64,000 nucleotides of DNA from Roseovarius aestuarii (GCF_019966515.1 NZ_JAIMIB010000002.1:124001-188000), one strand, 5' to 3'. Positions 44,664-54,015 are shown, counted from the first letter of the stretch. Notes: generated from the letters alone by a model not told the origin. A program made the numbers and translations.

Positions 44664-45572
44664 ATGACGGGCCGTATGGAGGCCTGGATTATCCTTTCCG
44701 TCGCAGCCGCCGCGTTCCAGACGCTGCGTTTCATGCTGCAAAAACATCTGAGCATGGGCGCACTCAGCACCGGCGGTGCAACCTTTGCGCGCTTTGCCTA
44801 TTCCATGCCCTTCGTGGTGACGCTGGCGCTTGGATATCTGGCCTATAGCGGCGTGGCATGGCCGCATCTCGGCGGCGCGTTCTGGATCTATGCGTTCAGC
44901 GGAGGTCTGGCGCAGATTCTGGCGACCTGGTGCGTTGTGGCGCTGTTCGCGCAACGGAATTTCGCGGTGGGCATTACCTTCAAGAAAACCGAAGTGATTC
45001 AGACAGCGTTGATTGGCCTGATCGTGCTGGGGGACCGGATCAGCCTGACCGGGCTGGTGGCGATCGTGATCGGGTTGGTTGGTGTGCTGATCCTGTCGGA
45101 CAACCGGATTGCAGGGCAGGGGGCGCGGCTATTCAATAGGGCGGCGGGGCTGGGGCTTGCCTCTGGCGCGCTCTTTGCCATCTCGGCGGTGGGCTATCGC
45201 GGGGCCACGCTTGAGATTGCCAGCGACGATCCGTTCCTGCGCGCAGTCGTGTCGCTGGCCATCGTGACAACAAGCCAGGCCTTTGGCATGGCGGCCTGGC
45301 TGGCCTGGCGCGAAAAAGGCGAGATTTCCCGTGTCATCGCTGCACGCCGCACCGCCGTATGGATGGGGATCACCGGGATGGGTGGCAGCCTGTGCTGGTT
45401 CACCGCCTTCACGCTGCAAAACGCGGCCTATGTCTTTGCCGTGGGCCAGATCGAGGTGATTTTCTCACTCATGGCCTCGGTCCTGTTTTTCCGCGAGAGA
45501 GTGGCGGTGCGCGAGTTACTGGGTATCGGGTTGTTGAGCGCCAGTATTCTGGGGCTCGTCCTGTTGGTGTGA
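44664..45572 (+). CDS. EamA/DMT-family transporter
   Basis: A 302-residue inner-membrane protein with about ten hydrophobic helices in two repeats. The first half shows TFARFAYSMPFVV and ILATWCVVALFAQRNFAVGITFKKTE, the latter written only in part. Members export or import small metabolites; the substrate is unknown. It follows the desaturase by 9 bases and may share its transcript. Confidence 0.85.
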   Translation: MTGRMEAWIILSVAAAAFQTLRFMLQKHLSMGALSTGGATFARFAYSMPFVVTLALGYLAYSGVAWPHLGGAFWIYAFSGGLAQILATWCVVALFAQRNFAVGITFKKTEVIQTALIGLIVLGDRISLTGLVAIVIGLVGVLILSDNRIAGQGARLFNRAAGLGLASGALFAISAVGYRGATLEIASDDPFLRAVVSLAIVTTSQAFGMAAWLAWREKGEISRVIAARRTAVWMGITGMGGSLCWFTAFTLQNAAYVFAVGQIEVIFSLMASVLFFRERVAVRELLGIGLLSASILGLVLLV

Positions 45573-45635
45573 CGCGGCGAATGGTTTGTGGGTCTGATTG
45601 CGCAGCTTATATTTTGGCAGGTATCAGCGTTGACC

Positions 45636-46340
45636 CTACTCATCTGACCGTGGCGCATAGCCGCGCAGACGGATAAAAAGGCTTGCCTCGTCATCATTGC
45701 GGAAAAACGGCACCGAAGCGGGAGGGGTCGGATCATGGGCGCGGGCGGCGATTTCGGCTAGAACCACTTCGGTAATGAAAGGCAGGTCATATTCGTGGCG
45801 CGCCTTGTCCAACGGCACCCACTGCAAATGCGACAGCTCATCACTGGCGGCAGAGAAATCATCAGGATCGCCGACAAGGTCTGACGCATCAATCAGGAAA
45901 AACCGCGCATCAAACCGGCGCGGGCGTCCGGGCGGCGTAATGGCGCGAAACACAAATTGCAGCGCCTGGGCCGAGGGCACATGGCCGCGGTCGGCAAAGC
46001 CCTGCCAGTCCTCGGGCACCGGGCCGGACCACGCGCCGGGTGTGCCCAGGATCAGCCCGGTCTCCTCCCACAACTCACGAATGGCGGCAGCGGCAAGGGC
46101 ATGGCGCAGATCCTGCGCGCTGTCTTCCAGCAGGCGTTCGGCACAGAGATCGGGTAGCGGCTGCGCCAGCGGCACATCCGCATCGGCCGCATCAACAGCA
46201 CCACCGGGAAAGACAAATTTCGAAGGCATGAATGCCGCGGTCGCCCCGCGCTGCCCCATCAACACATGCGGATCGGTTATGCGATCCCGCAGGGCGATGA
46301 CGGTCGCCGCGTTGCGGATGGCGGTTTTGTCGATGGTCAT
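45636..46340 (-). CDS. NUDIX hydrolase
   Basis: A 234-residue NUDIX hydrolase. The nudix helix is visible as AAIRELWEETGLIL, but the usual compact GX5EX7REUXEEXGU box is split by a longer insert between GGAVDAAD and the REUXEE part, as in the group resembling coenzyme A or ADP-ribose pyrophosphatases. It is expected to hydrolyse a nucleoside-diphosphate-linked substrate. ATG 46340 is chosen because the region further upstream overlaps the end of the DUF983 gene. It lies 26 bases after that gene in the same direction. Confidence 0.85.
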   Translation of the reverse strand: MTIDKTAIRNAATVIALRDRITDPHVLMGQRGATAAFMPSKFVFPGGAVDAADADVPLAQPLPDLCAERLLEDSAQDLRHALAAAAIRELWEETGLILGTPGAWSGPVPEDWQGFADRGHVPSAQALQFVFRAITPPGRPRRFDARFFLIDASDLVGDPDDFSAASDELSHLQWVPLDKARHEYDLPFITEVVLAEIAARAHDPTPPASVPFFRNDDEASLFIRLRGYAPRSDE

Positions 46341-46366
46341 GCAGGCCCTTTCAGTTCGCGAAAGGG

Positions 46367-46753
46367 TCAGGCCTTGTTCCCGAACCCGTGCATCAGCCGG
46401 GCCCATTGAAACGCCACGATCGCCCCTTTCAGTCGGGGCAGAAGGTATAGCGACAAACCGACCGCGCCAATAGATAATACGGTGGCAAAAATCAAAGGCT
46501 CGGGCCGGAACGCGGTAAAGCCGATATGGATGAACGGTGCCATGATGTGACCGACGATCAGGATGGTCAGGTAAGCCGGGCCGTCATCGGCGCGGTGATG
46601 CGACAGATCCTCGCGACAGACCGTGCAGGTATCGCGCACCTTCAGATAGCTTTTCAGGATCGGCCCGCTGCCGCAGTTTGGGCATTTGCGGCGAAATCCC
46701 TTCCAGACCGCAGGCCAAAGCGCGCGCTCCTCGTGTTTTATCACATCGTCCAT
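46367..46753 (-). CDS. DUF983 membrane protein
   Basis: A 128-residue protein: a zinc-ribbon-like start (KCPNCGSGPI and CTVCRE) followed by two or three hydrophobic helices (AYLTILIVGHIMAPF and VLSIGAVGLSLYLLP). This is the DUF983 architecture; the role is unknown, although members are often near cytochrome oxidase or NUDIX genes. It is the first gene of a two-gene unit with NUDIX. Confidence 0.85.
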   Translation of the reverse strand: MDDVIKHEERALWPAVWKGFRRKCPNCGSGPILKSYLKVRDTCTVCREDLSHHRADDGPAYLTILIVGHIMAPFIHIGFTAFRPEPLIFATVLSIGAVGLSLYLLPRLKGAIVAFQWARLMHGFGNKA

Positions 46754-46985
46754 ACTGTTACCTTTGATTCCCGTCGCGCCCCATATGGGATAGCTGATAC
46801 CTACTATAAAGTGGTGAAGCGCGCCTTGCGTCGCGATGTCGCAAAAGGGCCGGATGACGCCACGGAAGCAAATAATTTTAAGGATTGGCGACGGAATTTC
46901 CCCGGTGCCGCGTGTAAGCTCTGTGATCCGGCGGCAAGATCGGATCGGGGCAGTTAACGCAAGTTGCAAATATGGAGAAACCCGA

Positions 46986-47480
46986 ATGAAGAATATGGTT
47001 CTGATCACCTCGCTTGGCCTGGCAATCGCAGCAGGCGGCGCGGTTGCGTCCAATGGCAAGATGGGCGGCAAGCATCATCGTCCGCATCACAGCTTCGAAG
47101 AGCTTGATGCCAATGGCGACGGCAAGTTGATGCAGGAGGAACTGGCGACGCATATGCAGGCCCGGTTCGAGGGCGCGGATGCGGATGGTGATGGTGCGCT
47201 GTCGCAGGACGAGCTGCTGGCGCGCGTGACCGAAAGAATGACCCGGCGGGCCGAGAAATACGTGGCGCATATGATTGAGCGCCATGATGCGGATAATGAT
47301 GGCGCGCTGAGCATGGCCGAGCTCAAATCCCGGAATAAGGGCGATATGTTCGCCCGGATGGACGCGGACGAGGACGGGGTTGTCACCCGCGAGGAATTCG
47401 AGGCCCGGCGGTCGGGCCACAAATCCCATAGGCATGGTGGTCATGGGCATAAGCATGACAATCGCGAACAGGCCGACTAA
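46986..47480 (+). CDS. Secreted EF-hand protein
   Basis: A 164-residue protein with a signal peptide (MKNMVLITSLGLAIAAGGAVA) and four EF-hand loops: DANGDGKLMQEE, DADGDGALSQDE, DADNDGALSMAE and DADEDGVVTREE. The C-terminus is histidine-rich (KSHRHGGHGHKHD) and could bind a transition metal. It should bind calcium in the periplasm. It precedes a sigma factor gene, an anti-sigma-like gene and a metal-resistance-type gene, probably a single transcript. Confidence 0.88.
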   Translation: MKNMVLITSLGLAIAAGGAVASNGKMGGKHHRPHHSFEELDANGDGKLMQEELATHMQARFEGADADGDGALSQDELLARVTERMTRRAEKYVAHMIERHDADNDGALSMAELKSRNKGDMFARMDADEDGVVTREEFEARRSGHKSHRHGGHGHKHDNREQAD

Positions 47481-47543
47481 AGCGTGCTGAAGACGGTGGA
47501 CGCTGATCGCGTCCGCCGTCTTGGTCCGACACGGGCAGGGGAT

Positions 47544-48122
47544 ATGCCACTGGATACGATGGGCGATGAAAGCGACGAGGCGTTGCTGATGCGATATGCG
47601 ACGGGGGATCAGGCGGCAGCACAGGCGCTGACGCTGCGCCTCACGCCGCGGGTCTACGCACATGCCTGTCGGATGCTTGGCATTCCGGCCGAGGCCGAGG
47701 ACGTGACGCAAGAGGCGCTGCTGCGCTTGTGGCGGATGGCGCCGGACTGGCGGCAGGGTGAGGCGCGGGTCACGACCTGGCTCTACCGGGTTGTCGCCAA
47801 TCTCTGCACTGATCGCTTACGGCGGGCGCGGGGGGTCGCGTTGGATGCCGTGCCCGAGCCCGAAGACGAGGCGGCCAGTGCCGCCGACCGGATGCTGGAG
47901 AAATCGCGCGCCGCTGCATTGCAAGCCGCGTTGAACCTTCTGCCTGAGCGCCAGCGGCAGGCCGTGATCCTGCGCCATATCGAGGGTCTCTCAAACCCCG
48001 AGATTGCCGAGATCATGGAGACCAGCGCCGACGCTGTCGAGAGCCTGACGGCGCGGGGCAAACGGGCATTGAGTGCCGAGCTTTCCGGCAGGCGAGAAGA
48101 ACTGGGGTTTTCAGATGATTGA
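47544..48122 (+). CDS. ECF-type RNA polymerase sigma factor
   Basis: A 192-residue sigma-70 family ECF factor. Region 2 is visible as AEDVTQEALLRLWRMAPDW and region 4 as LPERQRQAVILRHIEGLSNP, with a helix-turn-helix after it. ATG 47544 follows a GGGCAGGGG site; an open GTG frame reaches back to 47484 but is less well supported. Its stop overlaps the next gene by 8 bases. The neighbours suggest control of an envelope metal stress response. Confidence 0.88.
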   Translation: MPLDTMGDESDEALLMRYATGDQAAAQALTLRLTPRVYAHACRMLGIPAEAEDVTQEALLRLWRMAPDWRQGEARVTTWLYRVVANLCTDRLRRARGVALDAVPEPEDEAASAADRMLEKSRAAALQAALNLLPERQRQAVILRHIEGLSNPEIAEIMETSADAVESLTARGKRALSAELSGRREELGFSDD

Positions 48123-48486
48123 AAAGAAGATGGATGACAATGAGTTAGAATCTGTTTTTGATGCGGCCAAAGAAACCGCTTCGTTGCCTTCTTCCGATTT
48201 GATGTCGCAGGTTATGCGCGATGCGATGGCGGTGCAGGCAGGGTTTGCCGTGCCGCCGGTCGAGGCGCGACCCCGGGGCATCTGGCAGGAATTATTCCGC
48301 GTATTGGGCGGCTGGCCCACAATGGCGGGGCTGGCGACCGCGGCAGTTGCGGGGGTCTGGATTGGTGCCTTTCCACCCGGTTTCCTACCCGATCTGCAAG
48401 CAGCATATCTGGGCGCGGATGACGCGGCCTATCTGATCGACACTGCCGCGGATGGTGGTTTTGATCTTGTCGAGGAGGCGATCTGA
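48115..48486 (+). CDS. Anti-sigma-like single-helix membrane protein
   Basis: A 123-residue protein overlapping the sigma gene. An N-terminal acidic region (DDNELESVFDAAKETASLP) leads to one membrane helix around residues 78-96 (GLATAAVAGVWIGAFPPGF) and a short acidic end. From memory, similar proteins are sometimes misnamed dihydroorotate dehydrogenase; this is not an enzyme. Its place, size and single helix fit a membrane-anchored anti-sigma factor, but it has no visible zinc-binding motif. Confidence 0.7.
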   Translation: MIEKKMDDNELESVFDAAKETASLPSSDLMSQVMRDAMAVQAGFAVPPVEARPRGIWQELFRVLGGWPTMAGLATAAVAGVWIGAFPPGFLPDLQAAYLGADDAAYLIDTAADGGFDLVEEAI

Positions 48487-48986
48487 TGGCAGCGGAAAGC
48501 AATGACAAAGGTGCGGGCGCGAAACGGTGGGTTCGGGTGCTGCTTGTTGTATCGCTGGCCCTTAACCTGCTGTTTATCGGCAGCATTGCCGGGGCCATGC
48601 TCACCCATTCAAAGTGGCGATCGCATCATCCACCGCGATTGGACATGGCCGCGGGGCCATTGACGCAAGCGCTCAGCCGTGAAGACCGGCGCGCCATCGG
48701 GCGCGAGATGCGCAAGGCCTACCGGTCAGCAGGTGCGAACCGCGCTGATCTTCAGGCCGGTTTCGAGGCATTGATTGCAGATCTGAAGCAGGAGCCCTTC
48801 GATTCGGAGGCTGTTGCGAAACATCTGGAACGTCACCGTGGGGTCTTTGATGAACGGCTTGCCCTGGGGCAGACTCTGCTGCTTGAAAGGTTGACGCAAA
48901 TGCAACCCGACGAGCGCGCCGACTATGCCGCGCGCCTGCTTGATGCATTGCAACAGCGGAAACACTGGAAAGGTCACCGCGACTAA
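48486..48986 (+). CDS. Periplasmic heavy-metal sensor (Metal_resist/Spy-like)
   Basis: A 166-residue protein with one N-terminal membrane helix (VLLVVSLALNLLFIGSIAGAM) and a helical periplasmic part rich in R, E and L (REDRRAIGREMRKAY and MQPDERADYAARLLDAL). This is the Metal_resist/CpxP-Spy type of sensor. With the sigma and anti-sigma genes it forms a plausible envelope stress module, the periplasmic part sensing metal or misfolded protein. It starts directly at the stop codon of the previous gene. Confidence 0.82.
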   Translation: MAAESNDKGAGAKRWVRVLLVVSLALNLLFIGSIAGAMLTHSKWRSHHPPRLDMAAGPLTQALSREDRRAIGREMRKAYRSAGANRADLQAGFEALIADLKQEPFDSEAVAKHLERHRGVFDERLALGQTLLLERLTQMQPDERADYAARLLDALQQRKHWKGHRD

Positions 48987-48993
48987 TCAGCGG

Positions 48994-50385
48994 TCAGGCA
49001 GCTGTCCTGTTGCTCAAGGTGACCATGTTGCGGCCATCTGCCTTGGACCCGTAAAGCGCGCGATCCGCGTGATCCAGCAGGTTTTCTACAGTGGTGATCT
49101 GGTCGTGTGAGCCTTGCTGGGCCATCGCGACGCCGACGCTCATTGTGACATTGATCGGTGCGTTCTGGCCCGGCACATTGATCGGTGCCTGCTGTATGAT
49201 CTGGCACAGCCTGCTGGCTGTCTGGAGCGCCTCTGCGCGGCTTGTATCCGGGGTAACGATCAGGAACTCTTCGCCTCCGATCCGGGCGACGAGATCTTCG
49301 TCGCGCAGATTGGCACGCAGGGTTTCGGCAACTCGCGACAACACCGCGTCGCCAGCGGCATGACCATAGCTGTCATTGACCTGTTTGAAATGATCAAGAT
49401 CGGCGAGCATCACGGAAAAGCTTCGGCCTTCACGGCGTGAGGTCCGCAGCAGTCGCTCGACAAATGACAACGCGTATCGGCGATTATAAAGGCCGGTCAA
49501 CGGATCAATGACGGCCGCCTGTAATCCGATATGCAATTGGTCGCGCATAAGATCGGCACTCTGCTTGTGGTCCAGTTGCATGGTGACACGCAGCGCCAGT
49601 TCCTGCGGGTCGACCGCTCCGCAGATCACGTCATTTGCCCCCATATCCAGAACCGTTGCGGCCAGATTGCGGGCTTCGCTGGGTAACAGCGCGATGATCG
49701 GACAATTGCGGGTGCGCGGCGCCGCGCGCAGTTCCGCCATCATGCGCAGCCCTTCGTCGCAGGCGGCTGCGTCAAACTTCAGCATAAAGATATCCGGGCC
49801 AGCGGTGTTGTCTGGTCTGCCCCCGGCGCTTTCATAGGGCATGGTCAGAAATTCGTGCCTTGCATCGGCAGAGAATGCCGACCGCAGCCGAGTTGCGTCG
49901 ATTTTGTCGCGGGCGACAATGGCGATCCTGCCGGGCCGGACAAAGCTTTGCTGCGCTTCGGCAAAACCCAGAGCGCAGGCAGTGCCGGAATTAATATTCA
50001 GATCCTGGTCCATATGACGTTGCCGCAGCAGGCTTCGCAGCCGTGCCAGCAGCAGTGATTCATCGACAGGCTTGGCCATGACCTCACTGGCGCCGGCCCG
50101 CAACGCTGCGACCCGCGCTTCGGGTGTATTCTGCGTAAGAACAAGGACCACGGGGACGGGATCAATTTCCTCCGAGCCGCGTAGGGCACGTATAAATTCG
50201 CTGCTGCCGATATCTGACAGATCGGTGCTTGCCAGAATGAGATCGGGTTGATGTTTCGTGGCCAGCTTCAACGCTTCGCCGCCGGTTCCGGCTTGGAATA
50301 CCTCATAAAAAGCCGCCGAAAGCTTGACCTTCAGTACGATGCGATTTGTCGCGAGCTCATCGACGATCAGAATTTTACCTGACAT
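48994..50385 (-). CDS. PleD-like diguanylate cyclase with degenerate receiver
   Basis: A 463-residue protein: two receiver-type domains (about 1-125 and 150-275) and a C-terminal GGDEF domain. The cyclase active site is RIGGEEF and the product-inhibition site RxxD is RDED, nine residues before it. In the first receiver the usual phosphate-accepting aspartate after DLIL is replaced (DLILASTDLSD, Ser at that place), while the later lysine (MAKPVDE) is kept. So activation by phosphorylation of this domain is unlikely. It makes c-di-GMP from GTP. Confidence 0.9.
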   Translation of the reverse strand: MSGKILIVDELATNRIVLKVKLSAAFYEVFQAGTGGEALKLATKHQPDLILASTDLSDIGSSEFIRALRGSEEIDPVPVVLVLTQNTPEARVAALRAGASEVMAKPVDESLLLARLRSLLRQRHMDQDLNINSGTACALGFAEAQQSFVRPGRIAIVARDKIDATRLRSAFSADARHEFLTMPYESAGGRPDNTAGPDIFMLKFDAAACDEGLRMMAELRAAPRTRNCPIIALLPSEARNLAATVLDMGANDVICGAVDPQELALRVTMQLDHKQSADLMRDQLHIGLQAAVIDPLTGLYNRRYALSFVERLLRTSRREGRSFSVMLADLDHFKQVNDSYGHAAGDAVLSRVAETLRANLRDEDLVARIGGEEFLIVTPDTSRAEALQTASRLCQIIQQAPINVPGQNAPINVTMSVGVAMAQQGSHDQITTVENLLDHADRALYGSKADGRNMVTLSNRTAA

Positions 50386-50472
50386 AGGGAATGTTGCCTT
50401 TCAGACTTGCCCCTTCCGTAGGGCGAATATCCATGTCAGAAGTTAAAAAAACCTTTCCGGAAATTAAGACCA

Positions 50473-50757
50473 ATGAGCCATACGCAGGAATTCGCTGAAA
50501 CCCTCGCATTGCAGTGTTTTGCCTGGCTTGCGGGACATGAGGAATTGCTGCCGATCTTCATGGGGGCATCGGGTGTGACCGAGGATGATTTGCGACAAGG
50601 GGCCGGAGATCCTGTTTTTCTTGGCTCTGTGCTGGATTTCGTGATGATGGACGATTCGTGGGTGATCGACTTCTGCGCGGCGCATGGCGTGGAAAATGAT
50701 GCGCTGATGCGGGCCAGAATGGTCTTGCCCGGAGGTGAGCAGGTGAACTGGACGTAA
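50473..50757 (+). CDS. DUF3572 protein
   Basis: A 94-residue protein with the typical start SHTQEFAETLALQCFAWLA and end WVIDFCAAHGV of the DUF3572 family, commonly found next to PleD-like genes in alphaproteobacteria. It has no signal peptide or membrane helix. The function is unknown. It precedes a HAD phosphatase by 16 bases, and is probably co-transcribed with it. Confidence 0.88.
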   Translation: MSHTQEFAETLALQCFAWLAGHEELLPIFMGASGVTEDDLRQGAGDPVFLGSVLDFVMMDDSWVIDFCAAHGVENDALMRARMVLPGGEQVNWT

Positions 50758-50773
50758 ACAAAAGGAAAACATA

Positions 50774-51469
50774 TTGGCAACAAAGGTTGACGGCCTCCTC
50801 TTTGACAAGGACGGCACATTGTTCGATTTCCACGCGACTTGGAGCGTCTGGGCCGCCAGCATCATCGATGAGCTTGCCGCCGGTGACGCGGACAAGATCG
50901 CGCGTTTGGCGGCGGCGCTGGACTATGATCTCGACAAGCAGGAATTCGCCCCCACCAGTGTCGTGATTGCCGAGCCTACCCGGAAACTCGCCGAATCCAT
51001 CGTGGTGGTTCTGGGCGAGGGATCGGTGTCCGAGATCGAGCATTTCCTGATGATGACCGCCTCGGAAGTACCGCAGACACAATCGCTGCCGCTGGCGCCC
51101 TTCCTGACGGATCTGGCATCCCGTGGTTTGGCGCTTGGCGTGATGACGAATGACAATGAATTCGCTGCGCGCGCTCATCTGAAATCTGTCGGAGTCGAAG
51201 ATCATTTCAACTTCATCGCCGGGTTTGATTCTGGCTTCGGCGCGAAACCCGAACCGGGCCCGTTGCTGGCCTTTGCGAAGGCCACGGGCCTTGCGGCAGA
51301 TCGCGTGGCAATGGTGGGCGACAGCACCCATGATCTGATTGCGGGCAGGGCGGCTGGCATGCAGACCATCGGTGTTCTGACCGGGCTGGCGCTCAGCGAC
51401 GAACTGGCGCCTTACGCCGATATCATCCTGCCGGATATCGGCCATATCCCGGCCTGGCTGACCCGGTGA
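50774..51469 (+). CDS. HAD-family hydrolase, phosphoglycolate-phosphatase-like
   Basis: A 231-residue HAD phosphatase. The DxD motif reads FDKDGTLFDF, motif II is VMTNDNE, and the last motif has AMVGDSTHDL. A cap region lies after the first motif. It starts with TTG at 50774, the only start consistent with an early DxD and preceded by AAAGGA. The substrate is likely a small phosphorylated compound such as 2-phosphoglycolate. It is followed with a 4-base overlap by a transporter gene. Confidence 0.87.
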   Translation: MATKVDGLLFDKDGTLFDFHATWSVWAASIIDELAAGDADKIARLAAALDYDLDKQEFAPTSVVIAEPTRKLAESIVVVLGEGSVSEIEHFLMMTASEVPQTQSLPLAPFLTDLASRGLALGVMTNDNEFAARAHLKSVGVEDHFNFIAGFDSGFGAKPEPGPLLAFAKATGLAADRVAMVGDSTHDLIAGRAAGMQTIGVLTGLALSDELAPYADIILPDIGHIPAWLTR

Positions 51470-52350
51470 CGTCTCATCCACGCTTCGGGATATGGCTGGC
51501 GTTTTTCGGAACGCTGGTACTGACCTTTGATGCCATGCTGATGCGTCTGTCAGAAATGAGCGGGTTGCAGATGACGGCCTGGCGGGGCCTCTGCATGGGG
51601 TCGGTCCTGATCATGCTCTGGCTTGTGCAAAGCCGGCACCACCGCTGCGACCTGCGCCATATTGCTACAAGGGCGGGGTTGCTGATCATCGTCTGCCAGT
51701 TTTTCAACTCATTGCTGTTTTGTCTGGCGATTGCCATCGCGCCGGTCGCTATTGTATTGTTGGGGCTGGCGGCGGTGCCGGTTTTTGCCGCGATTTTTGC
51801 CTGGGCGATCATGGGCGAGCGTACCCCCGCAGTCACATGGATTGCCATCGTGCTGGTGATCGGCGGTATCGGCGTCGCTGTTTCCGGCAAGGCCGACGGG
51901 GCAGTGGATTTTGACCTTGCCACCTTGAGCGGGGCCATTCTGGGCCTCGGGGTTGCGGTTGTGCTGGCGCTTAACTTCGTGACGCTGCGCGCCCGCCCGA
52001 AACTGCCCATTGCGCTGCTGATCGGCTGCGGTGCGCTGTGTTCCGGGGGCATGTCCACCCTGATCATCGGTCCGGACGCAATGAGGGAGGGCGTGATCCC
52101 GCCGATGGTCATGACAGGCGCGGTGGTATTGCCGGTATCATTCTATGCGCTCTCGCTGGCGTCGCGTTACACACTCGCCTCGAATGTCAGTCTGTTGATG
52201 CTGCTGGAAACAGTGCTGGGGCCGTTTTGGGTCTGGCTCGTAATCGGCGAAGCGCCGACCGCGCGTATGCTGGTTGGTGGGGCGATCGTGATTGCCAGTC
52301 TTGCGGGTTACCTGATCCTGACCGGCCGTCGCGGTGCCGCATCGATCTAA
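51466..52350 (+). CDS. EamA/DMT-family transporter
   Basis: A 294-residue membrane protein of about ten helices in two EamA repeats (AWAIMGERTPAVTWIAIVLV and LETVLGPFWVWLVIGEAPT). The start is GTG 51466, overlapping the stop of the HAD gene by four bases. The substrate is unknown. Its place before the methyltransferase gene is 99 bases away, so a separate unit is possible. Confidence 0.85.
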   Translation: MTSHPRFGIWLAFFGTLVLTFDAMLMRLSEMSGLQMTAWRGLCMGSVLIMLWLVQSRHHRCDLRHIATRAGLLIIVCQFFNSLLFCLAIAIAPVAIVLLGLAAVPVFAAIFAWAIMGERTPAVTWIAIVLVIGGIGVAVSGKADGAVDFDLATLSGAILGLGVAVVLALNFVTLRARPKLPIALLIGCGALCSGGMSTLIIGPDAMREGVIPPMVMTGAVVLPVSFYALSLASRYTLASNVSLLMLLETVLGPFWVWLVIGEAPTARMLVGGAIVIASLAGYLILTGRRGAASI

Positions 52351-52449
52351 GAACCACCAAATTACAAAAGCGACAATTGGCGTCGCAAAGCGGCATACAT
52401 GCCATTAAGGACGGGTGTTTCGTAAAGGGGCAGGTCAAGCGGAGGGCGT

Positions 52450-54015
52450 ATGATGGCACGCGAAACAACACGCAGAAAGCGCAGCGGTGGACGCGCAGGC
52501 AGTGCTGAGAGGCGTGGCAGCGCTGCTATCGAGCAGATGCCCTGGTCCCCGCCGATCAACACGGATCGCCCGACTGAGCCGCTGGACGAGGCCGGTGTTC
52601 AGGCCATTCACGATGGCGCGATGCGTATCCTCGAAGAGATTGGGATTGAATTCCTGAACGAAGAGGCCATCAAGATTCTGCGCAGCTCGGGCGGCTGCAC
52701 TATTGATGGCGAAAACGTTCGAATGGGTCGTGATTTCGTGATGGAGATGGTGGCCAAGGCTCCAAGCCAATGGGCCATCACGCCGCGCAACCCAGAGCGG
52801 CAGATCACCATCGGCGGGCGCCATCTGAACTTCGGCAACGTGTCCTCACCGCCTAGCTACTGGGATATGGAGATCGGCAAGAAGGTCACCGGTACACGAG
52901 AAATGTGCCAGAACTTGTTGAAGTTAAGTCAGTATTTCAACTGTATCCATTTTGTCGGTGGCTATCCTGTCGAGCCACAGGATGTCCATGCCAGCATTCG
53001 TCACCTGGACGTGCTTTATGACAAACTGACGCTCACCGACAAGGTGGCCCATGCCTATTGCCTGGGCAAGGAGCGGGTTGAGGACGTGATGGAGATGGTG
53101 CGCATCGCAGGCGGGCATACGGATGAAGAGTTCGAGGCCGGTCCCAAGATGTACACCAACATCAACTCGACCTCGCCCTTGAAGCATGACTACCCGATGC
53201 TCGACGGTTGGATGCGGCTGGCGCGGCGAAACCAAGGTCTTGTCGTTACACCCTTTACGCTGGCTGGTGCGATGGCTCCGGTCACCATGTCGGGCGCGGT
53301 GGCGCAGTCGCTGGCTGAGGGGCTGGTAGCGGTCGTTCTGGCCCAGATCATCCGTCCGGGCGCCTGTTGTGCGATCGGAACGTTTACTTCGAACGTGGAT
53401 ATGAAATCTGGCGCGCCGGCCTTCGGGACGCCGGAATATATGCGTGCCACCCAGATGACCGGGCAATTGGCGCGGTTCTATGATTTGCCGATGCGCGCCA
53501 GCGGCGTATGTGCCGCTAACGTGCCGGATGGACAATCCATGTGGGAGACCTCGAATAGCCTGTGGTCTGCCGTGCAGGCAGGCGCGCATATGGTCTACCA
53601 CGCCGCCGGGTGGCTTGAAGGCGGGCTGATCGCCTCCCCCGAGAAATTCGTGATGGACTGCGAAATATTGCAGCAAATCCAGCGTTATATGGACCCGATG
53701 CTGACGGCAACCGGGCCGGACGAGATTGCGGTGGACGCTGTAAAAGAGGTGGGCGATCAGGGCCATTTCTTTGGCATTCAACATACTCAGGACCGTTATA
53801 CCACGGCGTTCTATCAACCCTATCTCTCTGACTGGCGCAATTTCGAGGCCTGGGAAGCGGCGGGCGGCATCTGGACCGCACAGCGCGCGCATCAGACCTA
53901 TAAGGACATTATTTCGAGCTACGAGGCGCCGCCTATGGACGAGACGATCTGTGAAGAACTGGCGGCCTTTGTCGCGCGTCGCAAATCCGAGGGCGGGGCG
54001 CCGACAGATTTCTGA
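52450..54015 (+). CDS. MttB-type (non-pyrrolysine) methyltransferase
   Basis: A 521-residue member of the trimethylamine methyltransferase superfamily. It lacks the in-frame amber codon of the archaeal enzyme, so it contains no pyrrolysine. It resembles the bacterial group that includes glycine betaine methyltransferases (MtgB). Conserved parts include HDGAMRILEEIGIEF, DVLYDKLTLTDKVAH and NINSTSPLKHDYPM. It would transfer a methyl group to a corrinoid protein. No corrinoid protein or second methyltransferase gene is in the window, but a TRAP transporter, amidase and 2-hydroxyacid dehydrogenase follow on the same strand. ATG 52450 or 52453 both give MARETT. Confidence 0.88.
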   Translation: MMARETTRRKRSGGRAGSAERRGSAAIEQMPWSPPINTDRPTEPLDEAGVQAIHDGAMRILEEIGIEFLNEEAIKILRSSGGCTIDGENVRMGRDFVMEMVAKAPSQWAITPRNPERQITIGGRHLNFGNVSSPPSYWDMEIGKKVTGTREMCQNLLKLSQYFNCIHFVGGYPVEPQDVHASIRHLDVLYDKLTLTDKVAHAYCLGKERVEDVMEMVRIAGGHTDEEFEAGPKMYTNINSTSPLKHDYPMLDGWMRLARRNQGLVVTPFTLAGAMAPVTMSGAVAQSLAEGLVAVVLAQIIRPGACCAIGTFTSNVDMKSGAPAFGTPEYMRATQMTGQLARFYDLPMRASGVCAANVPDGQSMWETSNSLWSAVQAGAHMVYHAAGWLEGGLIASPEKFVMDCEILQQIQRYMDPMLTATGPDEIAVDAVKEVGDQGHFFGIQHTQDRYTTAFYQPYLSDWRNFEAWEAAGGIWTAQRAHQTYKDIISSYEAPPMDETICEELAAFVARRKSEGGAPTDF

